Source: DASQPR01 sp963836775 (GTDB taxonomy: Bacteria; Actinomycetota; Actinomycetes; Mycobacteriales; Micromonosporaceae). Taken from it: a DNA stretch of 64,000 nucleotides. Where the stretch lies: positions 1,984,001 through 2,048,000 of the forward strand of contig CAWIKR010000002.1 in NCBI GenBank assembly GCA_963836775.1, in the 5' to 3' direction. Below are positions 1-8,381 of the stretch, one piece after another (the stretch's first letter is position 1; each line of letters begins with the position of its first letter). The notes below the pieces were generated by a model. It did not search any database. It saw only the letters and a program-made list of their open reading frames with translations, and was not told where the DNA came from. Both the position numbers and the translations under genes were made by a program.

Positions 1-43
1 GACGGCAACCGGCTGGCAAAGTCATGGCACAGGAGGTTGACAG

Positions 44-766
44 GTGAGCGTGGCGCCGACCGCGGCCCGGCCCGAGCCGACCGCCGCTGATTTTCTGGCC
101 ACCAATCGCGGCGGCGGCCTTCTCTCCGAGGCGATCGATCAGCCGATCGGTGCCCGGTTCGCGCTCGCCGGATATCGCCTCGGTCTGGCCCCGACGGCGC
201 TCACCGTGGTCAATTTCGGGCTCGGCGTCGGCACCTCGGTCGCGGTGATCGCGCTGGCCGGCCCGATGCACCGGCATACCGTTCCGGCCTGGCTGGTCGG
301 CCTCGGCGCGCTGGTGCTGTGGCATCTGGCCTATCAGTTCGACTGCGCCGACGGGCAGCTGGCCCGGGTCGCGCAACGGGGATCGGCGCTCGGTGCCCGG
401 CTGGACATCCTGGTCGATGTCGCCGTGCAGATCGCGCTGGTCAGCGCCGTCAGTGCGGTCGCGGTGGCATATCGGCCGAGCACGCCGGCCTGGTTCGTCG
501 CCACGTTCGCCGGCTGCTGGATGATCAACCTGGTGACGTCGGTGCTGGCCAAGGGTGATGACGCGGTGAGCCTGGTGACCTCGACGTCGCTGCCGGTCCG
601 GGTGATCAAGCTCTCCCGGGACTACGCGGTGATGATCACCGTTCTGGCGCTCGGCATCGCGCTCATTCCGGCGTACCTGGTGTGGGTGATGGTGGCCTTC
701 GCCGCGGTGAATGCGCTGTTCCTGCTGGCCAGCATCGCCAGCGCCACCGCCAAGACGATCAAGTAA
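44..766 (+). CDS. CDP-alcohol phosphatidyltransferase family membrane protein
   Basis: A 240-residue membrane enzyme that should transfer a phospho-alcohol from a CDP-activated donor, as in phospholipid or polar head-group synthesis; the acceptor is unknown. The family signature is complete: D100, D103-G104, A107-R108, G117, D121 and D125 fit DxxDGxxARx8GxxxDxxxD, whose aspartates bind divalent metal. Hydrophobic stretches lie on both sides and through the C-terminal half (about 60-75, 80-98, 130-145, 150-165, 195-230). The GTG start is supported by AGGAGG at 31-36. It converges on the next gene, with three bases between stops. Being next to a glycosyltransferase and a sugar transferase suggests an envelope role, which is inference. 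Confidence 0.85.
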   Translation: MSVAPTAARPEPTAADFLATNRGGGLLSEAIDQPIGARFALAGYRLGLAPTALTVVNFGLGVGTSVAVIALAGPMHRHTVPAWLVGLGALVLWHLAYQFDCADGQLARVAQRGSALGARLDILVDVAVQIALVSAVSAVAVAYRPSTPAWFVATFAGCWMINLVTSVLAKGDDAVSLVTSTSLPVRVIKLSRDYAVMITVLALGIALIPAYLVWVMVAFAAVNALFLLASIASATAKTIK

Positions 767-769
767 GGC

Positions 770-1957
770 TCAGCCGTTGCCGGCGTGCCGGGTGATGGTC
801 ACCCGGTAGGCCTCGATCAGCTCGTCCAGCACCACGTCCGGGGAGAACCTGGCGAGATAGCGCAGGCGGGCCGCGAGCCCGACCGGATCGGCCTGATTCA
901 GGGCATCCGGCAGCGCTTCGGCCAGGGCTTCGACGGTCGGCTCCACCACCCACCCACCCGGGGCCGGCTCACCCATGCCGATCACGTAGGGGATCCCGCC
1001 GCGTTTGGTGCCGAGCACCGGTCGCCCGTTGGCGAGCGCCTCGATGATCACCGTGGGCAGGACGTCGTTCCAGAGGGATGGCGCCACCAGGACAGCGGCG
1101 GCGCGCATCGCGGCCTGCGCCTCGGCGTTGGGCACCAGGCCTAGGAACTCGATGTCGGCGCGCTCGGCGGCGGCCGCCTCGACCTGCGGTTTCAGGGGAC
1201 CATCGCCGATGATCCGGAGCGTGCCGAGCTTGCCGTCCGGATGCCTCTGCCAGGCATCGAGGAGCAACTCGACGCCCTTCTCCGCGGTCAGCCGGCCGAC
1301 GTAGAGAAAGCCCTCGCCGCGGATCGCGGGCGCGCGGCCCGGATCGGCGACGGCGTTCGGCTTGATCGTGATCCGATCCTCCGGGATTCCGAAGTCCTTG
1401 AGATAGCTGGCGATGCCGTCGGTGAGCGCGATGAACCGGTCGACCGAGTGCCAGGTGCCGCGATGGACCGCGAGGGTGGTCGCCATCACCGTGCTCTGAG
1501 CCTTGGATCCGCGATAACAGTTGTGTTTGATCGCCGGCGTCGGGAACCGCTTGCCGACACAGTCGTGGCAGTCGTGCCCGTCGCGGACGAAGGTCGCGGC
1601 GGCGCACACGTGCCGGAAGTTGTGGATCGTCTGGACCACCGGCACGTCATGGGCGTGCGCGGTGCGCACCACCCAGGGCGACAGCAACGGATAGGGATTG
1701 TGCAGGTGCAGCAGCGACGGCTGATGCTTCTCGATCAACTCGGCCAGGTCCCGGGTGGCGGTCCGGGAGTAGATCGGCGACATCGGCAGCAGCAGCTTGC
1801 GCCCGAGCGGCAGGTCGGAGATCTCGTCGGACGAGCGCAGGAACGGGATCACCTCGATCCCGGCATCGGTGAGCTGGGCGATCTCGTTGTCGACCATGAC
1901 GTTCTCGCCGGACGGCTGCGTCGAGGAATAGCGATTGTGTGCGATCAAGACCTTCAC
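770..1957 (-). CDS. Family 4 glycosyltransferase
   Basis: A 395-residue GT-B glycosyltransferase, probably acting on an envelope polysaccharide or glycolipid from a nucleotide-sugar donor. The N-terminal half has VLIAHNRYSS near the start and a cysteine-rich stretch (about residues 110-145, with VCAA, CHDC and NCYRGS) seen in a subset of GT4 enzymes. The C-terminal donor domain begins at FLYVGRLTAEKG (about residue 213) and carries the acidic loop APSLWNDVLP...IIEALANG. The open frame extends 35 codons upstream, but the family N-terminus starts at the GTG at 1957, preceded by a weak GAAGGG, so I use that start. Donor and acceptor cannot be read from sequence. Confidence 0.85.
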   Translation of the reverse strand: MKVLIAHNRYSSTQPSGENVMVDNEIAQLTDAGIEVIPFLRSSDEISDLPLGRKLLLPMSPIYSRTATRDLAELIEKHQPSLLHLHNPYPLLSPWVVRTAHAHDVPVVQTIHNFRHVCAAATFVRDGHDCHDCVGKRFPTPAIKHNCYRGSKAQSTVMATTLAVHRGTWHSVDRFIALTDGIASYLKDFGIPEDRITIKPNAVADPGRAPAIRGEGFLYVGRLTAEKGVELLLDAWQRHPDGKLGTLRIIGDGPLKPQVEAAAAERADIEFLGLVPNAEAQAAMRAAAVLVAPSLWNDVLPTVIIEALANGRPVLGTKRGGIPYVIGMGEPAPGGWVVEPTVEALAEALPDALNQADPVGLAARLRYLARFSPDVVLDELIEAYRVTITRHAGNG

Positions 1958-2060
1958 GCCGACCGCCCTTCTCAGATCGCCGTCGCGCCGCGCGCCGCCC
2001 GGTCCGGTGTGCGGCCGGCAGACTTCGCGGTTCGGGCCCAGATTACGGCAGACTGGAAGC

Positions 2061-2918
2061 ATGCCTGAACTGCCCGAGGTCGAGGCGCTGTCGGTCTATC
2101 TGACCGAACGTGCAGCCGGCCACCGCATCGATCGGATCGATGTGGCCGCGATCAGCGCGCTGAAGACCTTCGACCCCCCGATCCACAGCACCCACGGCAA
2201 GACGATCACCGGTGCCTCCCGGCACGGCAAATTCCTCGACATTCACCTCGAGGGCGATCTCCATCTGGTGATTCACCTGGCCCGAGCCGGCTGGCTGCAC
2301 TATCGGGACGCGATCACCGCCGGTCCATTGAAGCCCGGCAAGGGACCGATCGCCCTGCGAGTGCGCCTGGATGACGGTTCCGGTTTCGATCTCACCGAAG
2401 CCGGCACGCAGAAGAGCCTGGCCGCCTATCTGGTCCGCAATCCCAAGGATGTGCCGGGCGTGTCGCGGCTCGGGCCGGACGCGCTGTCGGTGACCCGAGA
2501 CGAGTTCGGCCGGGTCCTCAGGGCGCGCAAGGGCCAGCTCAAGGGCGTGATCAAGGAGCAGGAGGTGCTGGCCGGCATCGGCAACGCCTACTCCGACGAG
2601 ATCCTGCACGCGGCCAGGGTGTCGCCGTTCGCGATCACCCACCGGCTCACCGAGGAGCAGTTAGATCGCTTGTACGAGGCCACGCGGGCGGTGCTGACCG
2701 GCGCCGTCGGCCGGTCGGTCGGTCAGAAGGCCGCCGAACTCAAGGGCGAGAAGCGATCCGGACTCCAGGTGCACGCTCGAACCGGGCTGCCATGCCCGGT
2801 TTGCGGTGACACGATCCGCGAAGTCTCCTATGCCGACTCCAACTTTCAGTACTGCCCAACCTGCCAAACGGGTGGTAAACCATTGGCGGATCGACGACTG
2901 TCGAGACTCGTCCGATGA
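2061..2918 (+). CDS. Fpg/Nei family DNA glycosylase
   Basis: A 285-residue base-excision-repair glycosylase with AP-lyase activity by family. The start ATG at 2061 gives PELPEVE, in which the N-terminal proline (after Met removal) is the Schiff-base nucleophile and the following glutamate is catalytic. The H2TH region includes KGVIKEQEVLAGIGNAYSDE. A C-terminal zinc finger has CPVC and CPTC separated by 16 residues and is followed by a short basic tail. The open frame runs further upstream, but those codons overlap the divergent glycosyltransferase and do not belong to the family. Actinobacteria carry several Fpg/Nei paralogues, so the preferred lesion (8-oxoguanine or oxidised pyrimidine) is unresolved. 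Confidence 0.88.
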   Translation: MPELPEVEALSVYLTERAAGHRIDRIDVAAISALKTFDPPIHSTHGKTITGASRHGKFLDIHLEGDLHLVIHLARAGWLHYRDAITAGPLKPGKGPIALRVRLDDGSGFDLTEAGTQKSLAAYLVRNPKDVPGVSRLGPDALSVTRDEFGRVLRARKGQLKGVIKEQEVLAGIGNAYSDEILHAARVSPFAITHRLTEEQLDRLYEATRAVLTGAVGRSVGQKAAELKGEKRSGLQVHARTGLPCPVCGDTIREVSYADSNFQYCPTCQTGGKPLADRRLSRLVR

Positions 2919-3035
2919 CGCTCAGTGAATGTGTAAGCGACCTCACCTTGGCGTCTCGACACGCCGCGTAATGCGCACTAGTGTCGGGCGGTCGACATCG
3001 AACGATCGCGACGACATGGCACACTAAAGGGCACC

Positions 3036-4796
3036 GTGAACGACTCAGCGCCCGGCGTGGGTCGGTCCGCACAACCCGATGTCGGCTTGTATGGACCAGC
3101 ATTTGAAGGATCGACTGGCGGCTTCACCGCCGGTCAGGCGGGCAACGCCCCTCCCGTGCACGGTGTAACCGGCCACGCTGGCCGCGGCGCCGCACGATTC
3201 GGGACCGGCGCGCCAGTCGGCAGGGCGCGGGAGGACGCAGTCGTGGTGACAACGAGTCTCCAACCGCCCACGACCGAGACTTCGCCCGCATGGAGGTCGA
3301 TCAACGGTGTGCTCGACGACCGCACCATGACCTCCACAAATGGCGTCCCGCGCAACGAAATCTGGGCTCGCCACCGACGGTTGTCCACCTGGCATCGGCC
3401 ATACGCCGCCTGCCTCGTCGTCACGGATCTTGTCGCGGTGCTGCTGGCGAGCTTCACCGCGATCAATGTCGTCCCGCAGGCGCAGACCGCCAGCATGGCC
3501 CGGCAGGCCGGGCTGCTGCACGTCCTCGCCTATGTGCTGCTCCCGCTGTTCTGGCTGATCGCGCTCTGGGGCCACGGCGCTTACGACCGCCGCTACCTCG
3601 GCATGGGCACCGACGAGTTCAAACGCGTCGTGCGGGCCTCGATCACCTGCATCGCGATCGTCTCGTTCCTGGCGTTCACCTTTAAGAAGGGCCAGGACCT
3701 GTCCCGTGTCTCGGTGGCCGTCGCGTTGGGCGGCGGTCTCATCTATGTGCTGTTGCTGCGGGCGCTCGCCCGGCGCTTCCTGCACATGGTGCGCGGACGC
3801 GGCGGGGCCAGCCATCGGGTGCTGTTGATCGGGACCCTCTCCGAAGCGCTTGAGGTGCACACCGCGATCACCCGGACCAAGTTCTCCGGCATGGTGCCGA
3901 TCGGCATTCATCTGACTGAGCGGCCCGGCGCAAACGCCCGCCGTAAGTCGCCGATCGAGGTCTACTCCGGGCGCGACGTGATGGACCTGGTTCGCGAGAT
4001 CGGCGCTGACACGGTCGCGGTCTGCGGCTCCGCCAGCGCCGACCGGGCCGACCTGCGGCGCCTGGCCTGGCAGTTGGAGGGCACGGGTGTCGACCTGGTG
4101 GTGGCACCTCAGCTGACCGACATCGCCGGCCCCCGTGTGCACGTCCGACCGGTCGAGGGCCTGCCGCTGCTCTACGTGGAAGAGCCCAAGCTGGCCGGAT
4201 TGTCATGGCTCGTCAAGAACATCCTGGATCGCTTCATCGCGGGCCTGGGACTGCTGATCGCGTCCCCGCTGTTCCTGCTGATCGCGCTCGCCATCGCACT
4301 CTCGGATCGCGGTCCGATCTTCTTCCGCCAGCGCCGCACCGGCCGCGAGGGCAAGGTCTTCTCGGTCTGGAAGTTCCGGACCATGTATGTGGACGCCGAG
4401 GAGCGCAAGGCCACCCTGGTTCAGGAGAACGAGGGCGACGGGCTGCTTTTCAAGATCCGCAACGATCCCCGGGTGTTCCGGGTCGGCCGATGGCTGCGGG
4501 CGAGCTCTTTGGACGAGTTGCCGCAGCTCATCAACGTGCTGCTCGGCGACATGTCGCTGGTCGGCCCGCGGCCGCTGCCGGCCGAGGATGGCGACTTCCT
4601 CGGCGACGTCCGGCGCCGCCTGCTGGTCCGCCCCGGCATGACCGGCCTCTGGCAGGTCTCCGGCCGATCGGACTTGTCCTGGGACGACGCGGTCCGGCTC
4701 GACCTCTATTACGTCGACAACTGGTCGCTCGCCTTCGACCTGACGATTCTCTGGCGCACCATCGGTGTGGTGCTGCGCAGTCACGGCGCCTACTAG
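3036..4796 (+). CDS. Polyprenyl glycosylphosphotransferase (initiating sugar transferase)
   Basis: A 586-residue enzyme of the WbaP/CpsE type that would load the first sugar-1-phosphate onto undecaprenyl phosphate to start exopolysaccharide or wall-glycan synthesis. After a low-complexity N-terminus come about five membrane segments (residues 118-250), a CoA-binding-like Rossmann domain (about 255-370) and the catalytic bacterial sugar-transferase domain from about 392, with FFRQRRTGREGKVF, WKFRTM, SSLDELPQLINVL, GDMSLVGPRPL and RPGMTGLWQVSGRS. The start is uncertain: GTG 3036 gives the full reading frame, while ATG 3327 would remove 97 poorly conserved residues and keep every domain. It is consistent with the nearby LCP proteins, which attach polyprenyl-linked glycans to peptidoglycan. 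Confidence 0.88.
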   Translation: MNDSAPGVGRSAQPDVGLYGPAFEGSTGGFTAGQAGNAPPVHGVTGHAGRGAARFGTGAPVGRAREDAVVVTTSLQPPTTETSPAWRSINGVLDDRTMTSTNGVPRNEIWARHRRLSTWHRPYAACLVVTDLVAVLLASFTAINVVPQAQTASMARQAGLLHVLAYVLLPLFWLIALWGHGAYDRRYLGMGTDEFKRVVRASITCIAIVSFLAFTFKKGQDLSRVSVAVALGGGLIYVLLLRALARRFLHMVRGRGGASHRVLLIGTLSEALEVHTAITRTKFSGMVPIGIHLTERPGANARRKSPIEVYSGRDVMDLVREIGADTVAVCGSASADRADLRRLAWQLEGTGVDLVVAPQLTDIAGPRVHVRPVEGLPLLYVEEPKLAGLSWLVKNILDRFIAGLGLLIASPLFLLIALAIALSDRGPIFFRQRRTGREGKVFSVWKFRTMYVDAEERKATLVQENEGDGLLFKIRNDPRVFRVGRWLRASSLDELPQLINVLLGDMSLVGPRPLPAEDGDFLGDVRRRLLVRPGMTGLWQVSGRSDLSWDDAVRLDLYYVDNWSLAFDLTILWRTIGVVLRSHGAY

Positions 4797-4880
4797 CCGG
4801 CGTCGATATCGCGGCCCGGCGTTCGCAGAACCTTCACAACTCCTGCACCGCTCTCACGCGGGACTAACACGGCTGCCCGT

Positions 4881-4886
4881 TACTGT
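4881..4886 (+). promoter_or_regulatory. -10-like TACTGT for leaderless response regulator
   Basis: TACTGT ends seven bases before the ATG at 4894 and no Shine-Dalgarno is present, the actinobacterial leaderless arrangement. It supports the internal ATG over upstream in-frame codons. Confidence 0.5.
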
Positions 4887-4893
4887 CTGCCGC

Positions 4894-5634
4894 ATGGCAG
4901 GAACTTCGGATCTCGCTCCGCGGCAGGGCACCGGTGGTCGCGACGCGGATCGGCGGGTGCTCGTCGTAGAGGACGAACCCACCATCGCCGAGGCGGTCGC
5001 GGCGCGGCTGCGGGCCGAAGGGTTTGAGGTCACCACCGCCGGCGACGGACCGAGCGCGGTCGCCGCGGCCGCCCGAATCCGCCCGGACCTGGTCGTGCTC
5101 GACATCATGCTGCCCGGCTTCGACGGGCTCGAAGTGTGCCGGCGGATCCAGGCCGAGCGCTCGGTTCCGGTGATCATGCTGACCGCGCGGGATGACGAGA
5201 CCGACCTTTTGGTCGGGCTCGCGGTTGGTGCCGACGACTACCTGACCAAGCCGTTCTCGCTGCGCGAGCTGGCGGCCCGGGTGCACGCGGTGCTGCGCCG
5301 AGCGGATCGGGTGACCGAACGCCGGCCGGAAAGCCTCGCACAGCCGGCGATCGTGATCGGTGACCTGGAGATCAATCCGACCGAACGCCGGGTTCGGCGG
5401 GCCGGCGTCGAGGTCCACCTCACGCCGATCGAGTTCGAGCTTCTTGCTCATCTGGCCAGCCGGCCCCGGGCAGTGCTGCCCCGGGAACGCCTCCTGGCCC
5501 AGGTCTGGGGATGGGCCGACGCATCGGGGACGCGCACTGTCGACAGCCACGTCAAGGCCCTGAGGCGGAAGCTCGGGGCGGACGTGATCCGGACCGTGCA
5601 CGGCGTCGGCTACGCCCTGGAGATCGCATCATGA
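4894..5634 (+). CDS. OmpR-family response regulator
   Basis: A 246-residue transcription regulator. The receiver domain (about residues 20-135) has the acidic pair in VVEDEPT, phosphoacceptor D70 in VVLDIMLPGFDG, the T of MLTARDDE and the K of YLTKPFS. The C-terminal winged-helix DNA-binding domain (about 150-245) includes LTPIEFELLAHLAS and RTVDSHVKALRRKLG. A -10-like hexamer seven bases upstream of the ATG supports this start. The partner kinase gene begins 31 bases after the stop, and two DUF4173 membrane proteins follow, so the regulator probably controls envelope functions. Its target is unknown. Confidence 0.93.
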   Translation: MAGTSDLAPRQGTGGRDADRRVLVVEDEPTIAEAVAARLRAEGFEVTTAGDGPSAVAAAARIRPDLVVLDIMLPGFDGLEVCRRIQAERSVPVIMLTARDDETDLLVGLAVGADDYLTKPFSLRELAARVHAVLRRADRVTERRPESLAQPAIVIGDLEINPTERRVRRAGVEVHLTPIEFELLAHLASRPRAVLPRERLLAQVWGWADASGTRTVDSHVKALRRKLGADVIRTVHGVGYALEIAS

Positions 5635-5665
5635 TCGACCGTCGTGCCGTCGTGGAGGTCGTGTC

Positions 5666-6664
5666 GTGATCCGGCCACTGGACTGGGTCCGCTGGATCAA
5701 GCTGAAGCTCGGCCTGGTGCTCCTGCTCAGCGGACTGGCCAGCCTGATCGTGTTCCGGATCGGCATCGGCTGGCTGCCGCCGGCCACCTCCATCACCGCC
5801 ATCGCGGTGGCACTGCTGACCTCGCAGGTGCTCGCCCACGGAATGACGCGGCCACTGCGGGAGATGACCGCCGCGGCCGGCGCCATGGCCCGAGGCGATT
5901 ACACCCGGCGCGTACGCGCGACCGCCCGCGACGAGGTCGGCCAGCTCGCGGTGGCGTTCAATCAGATGGCCGCCGACCTGGACATGGCCGACCGGCAGCG
6001 CCGGGAGCTGATCGCCAACGTGTCGCACGAGTTGCGTACGCCCATCTTCGCTCTGCAGGCAGTGCTGGAGAACATCGTGGACGGAGTCGAGGTGCCGGAC
6101 CCGGGCACCATGAAGACCGCGCTGTTGCAGACCGAGCGGCTCGGCCGGCTGGTCACCGAGTTGCTCGACCTGTCCCGCATCGATGCCGGTGCGATCGCAC
6201 TCGACCTGCAAGCCTTCGATGTCGCCGCCTTCCTCGGCGCCGCCGTACGCGAGGCCGAAGTCAACGCCGCCGCGGCCGGCCGGGATGTGCGCTTCACCGC
6301 GACCGCGCCGGCCGCGACTGCGGTGGCAGACCCGGAGCGCCTCCATCAGGTGATCGCCAATCTGCTGGACAACGCGGCCCGGCACTCACCGGCCGGCGGC
6401 GAGATCCGCGCCGAGGCTCGAGCCGACGGCGCCGACCTGGTGATCGAGGTCGCCGATCAGGGTCCGGGCATTCCGGCCGCCGAGCGGCAGCGGGTGTTCG
6501 AGCGGTTCACCCGTGGCAGCAACGGCGCGACCCGCGCCGATGGTGGCGGCACCGGCCTCGGCCTGGCGATCGCTCACTGGATCGTGCAGATGCACGGCGG
6601 CACGATCGCGGTGCTGGACGCGCCCGGATGCCGCATCCAAGTACGCGTACCCGCCCACACCTGA
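5666..6664 (+). CDS. Sensor histidine kinase with HAMP, minimal sensor
   Basis: A 332-residue membrane kinase paired with the regulator just upstream. Two closely spaced hydrophobic segments (about 10-28 and 33-52) leave almost no extracytoplasmic loop. Then come HAMP (about 53-105), the HisKA domain with H121 in NVSHELRTP, and HATPase_c with DNAARHS (N box), ADQGPGIP (G1) and GGTGLGLAI (G2). With no loop, the signal is probably sensed in the membrane or through a partner; the downstream DUF4173 proteins are candidates, by inference. The GTG at 5666 is used; another GTG lies five bases upstream in a different frame. Confidence 0.9.
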   Translation: MIRPLDWVRWIKLKLGLVLLLSGLASLIVFRIGIGWLPPATSITAIAVALLTSQVLAHGMTRPLREMTAAAGAMARGDYTRRVRATARDEVGQLAVAFNQMAADLDMADRQRRELIANVSHELRTPIFALQAVLENIVDGVEVPDPGTMKTALLQTERLGRLVTELLDLSRIDAGAIALDLQAFDVAAFLGAAVREAEVNAAAAGRDVRFTATAPAATAVADPERLHQVIANLLDNAARHSPAGGEIRAEARADGADLVIEVADQGPGIPAAERQRVFERFTRGSNGATRADGGGTGLGLAIAHWIVQMHGGTIAVLDAPGCRIQVRVPAHT

Positions 6665-6683
6665 CCAACCGCCTGACGCACCA

Positions 6684-6709
6684 CCCCGCGAATCAGCTGA
6701 CTCGCGGGG
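6684..6709 (+). terminator. Stem-loop between kinase and DUF4173 gene
   Basis: CCCCGCGA and TCGCGGGG form a perfect 8-bp stem around a 10-base loop, 19 bases after the kinase stop. No T tract follows, so it may be an attenuator or RNA-processing hairpin and not a full terminator. Confidence 0.5.
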
Positions 6710-6736
6710 CGATCGAGCCTGCCCTGAGGAGACCTC

Positions 6737-8251
6737 GTGCCTGATCGAGCCGTCCTGCATCCGACCGGCGCCGCCCCGGCGCCGCCGATCGCGATGGTGC
6801 CGCTGGGCCCAGCGCGGCCGCCGATGTTCTGGCCGGAGCCGCCAGGGCCGGTCGGCCGACCCGCGGCCGTCGGCGTGTTCGTGGCGGTCGTGGTCGCCGC
6901 GGTGGCGTTCTATCCACTGTCCAACGGTCCGGGCTGGCTCCTGATCGGCATCGCGCTCGCGGTTCTCGCGACGATCCGGAAGCCGCGTCGATGGAGCCGG
7001 ATCGGGTGGAGCCTGGCCGCGGTCGCACTGCTCGCCGTGCCGTTGATCCGGGACAGCGGCCAGCTCCTGCTGTTCTGCGTGGCCGGTGCGTTCACTTGCG
7101 GTGCCGTCGGCGCGGCGGGCGGGCGGCACCTGCGCGCGGTCGGGGCCGCGGCGATGCTGGTGATCCCGGCCGGGATCGCCGGGCTGCCGTGGTGGGCACG
7201 TGGAGCCAGGGCCGGCGCGGGCGGACGTTCGCTGGTCCGGCCGGCGCTCACCGCCGCCGTCGTGGTCGGTCTGGTCCTGGTCTTCGGCGGGCTGTTCACC
7301 GCCGCCGACCCGGCCTTTGCCCACCTGGTCCGGACCGGGACGCCGACGTTGAGCTCGGGCGATCTCGGCCGGGTCATCCTCGCGGTGTTGCTGGTGTTGC
7401 CGGTGGCCACCGGAGTGGCTTACCTGACCCATAGCCGGAGCCGGCTCGACCGGCTTCCGGCGTCCCGGTTCCCCGGCGTACGCCGGCACGAGTGGGCAGT
7501 GCCGGTTGCCGTGCTCGACCTGCTCTTCCTGACCTTCGTCGGAGTGCAGATCGAGGTGTTGTTCGGCGGCCGGGACCGGGTTCTGCGTACCGCCGGCCTG
7601 ACCTATGCCGACTATGCCCGATCCGGATTCTGGCAGCTTCTGATCGTCGCCGCGCTGACGGTCGCGGTCATCACCGCCGGGCTCAAGATGGCGCCGAAGG
7701 CCACCCGAACCGACCGGGTCCTGGTGCGTACGCTGCTCGGCACCCTGGCGCTGCTGACTCTGGTGATCGTCACCTCGGCCCTGCATCGAATGTCGGTCTA
7801 CGACCAGGCCTACGGATTCACCCGCCTGCGCCTGGTCGTCTTCGTGATGGAGGCCTGGCTCGGCGTCGTGTTCCTGCTGATCCTTGCCGCGGGTCTTCGT
7901 CTGAACGGCGCCTGGGTGCCGCGCGCCGGGCTCGTCGCCGGCGTCCTGGCGTTGCTGGTGGTCGCGGGCGTGAATCCGGACCGGTTCATCGCCGACCACA
8001 ACGTCGAGCGTTTCGAGCGGACCGGCCGGATCGACATGACATATCTCTGTGGGCTGTCCGCCGACGCGGTTCCGGCGCTGATCCGGCTGCCCGAGCCGGT
8101 GCGCCGCGGGTCCAACGTGCCCTACGGTCCGCAATTCTCCGACGGCTGGCGCTCCTGGGATCTCGGTCGGGCGACCGCCCGGCAGGCTCTCGACAATGCT
8201 GGTCCGGCCGGCGCGATCGGTTGCTGGCCCGCAAATCGGCTGGTCTCGTAG
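6737..8251 (+). CDS. DUF4173 polytopic membrane protein (first copy)
   Basis: A 504-residue membrane protein with about ten or more hydrophobic segments. The family block VFGGLFTAADPAFAHLV lies near the middle, followed by GVQIEVLFGG and YARSGFWQLLIVAALT, which match the DUF4173 family of actinobacteria. A short proline-rich cytoplasmic N-terminus precedes the first segment. GAGGAG at 6726-6731 supports the GTG start at 6737. It is followed by a longer paralogue and preceded by a two-component pair in the same direction, so all four genes may form one unit. Biochemical function is not known for the family. Confidence 0.8.
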   Translation: MPDRAVLHPTGAAPAPPIAMVPLGPARPPMFWPEPPGPVGRPAAVGVFVAVVVAAVAFYPLSNGPGWLLIGIALAVLATIRKPRRWSRIGWSLAAVALLAVPLIRDSGQLLLFCVAGAFTCGAVGAAGGRHLRAVGAAAMLVIPAGIAGLPWWARGARAGAGGRSLVRPALTAAVVVGLVLVFGGLFTAADPAFAHLVRTGTPTLSSGDLGRVILAVLLVLPVATGVAYLTHSRSRLDRLPASRFPGVRRHEWAVPVAVLDLLFLTFVGVQIEVLFGGRDRVLRTAGLTYADYARSGFWQLLIVAALTVAVITAGLKMAPKATRTDRVLVRTLLGTLALLTLVIVTSALHRMSVYDQAYGFTRLRLVVFVMEAWLGVVFLLILAAGLRLNGAWVPRAGLVAGVLALLVVAGVNPDRFIADHNVERFERTGRIDMTYLCGLSADAVPALIRLPEPVRRGSNVPYGPQFSDGWRSWDLGRATARQALDNAGPAGAIGCWPANRLVS

Positions 8252-8381
8252 GCAACGGCGAGGCCGCCTCATCCGGAAGTTGCGCAGCCGTGCCACACTC
8301 TCCGCACCTTTAGTTCGTGCGCCGCGCCCCATAGAGTTCGCACGCCCCCTTCAGTTCCGCGTCGTTCGCGAGGAGAACTCG

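Noticed and set aside
6386..8332. Long minus-strand open frame antisense to the kinase end and first DUF4173 gene
   Set aside because: The translation is low complexity (Arg, Gln, Gly, Asp) as expected for a shadow frame, and the sense frame is a good membrane protein.
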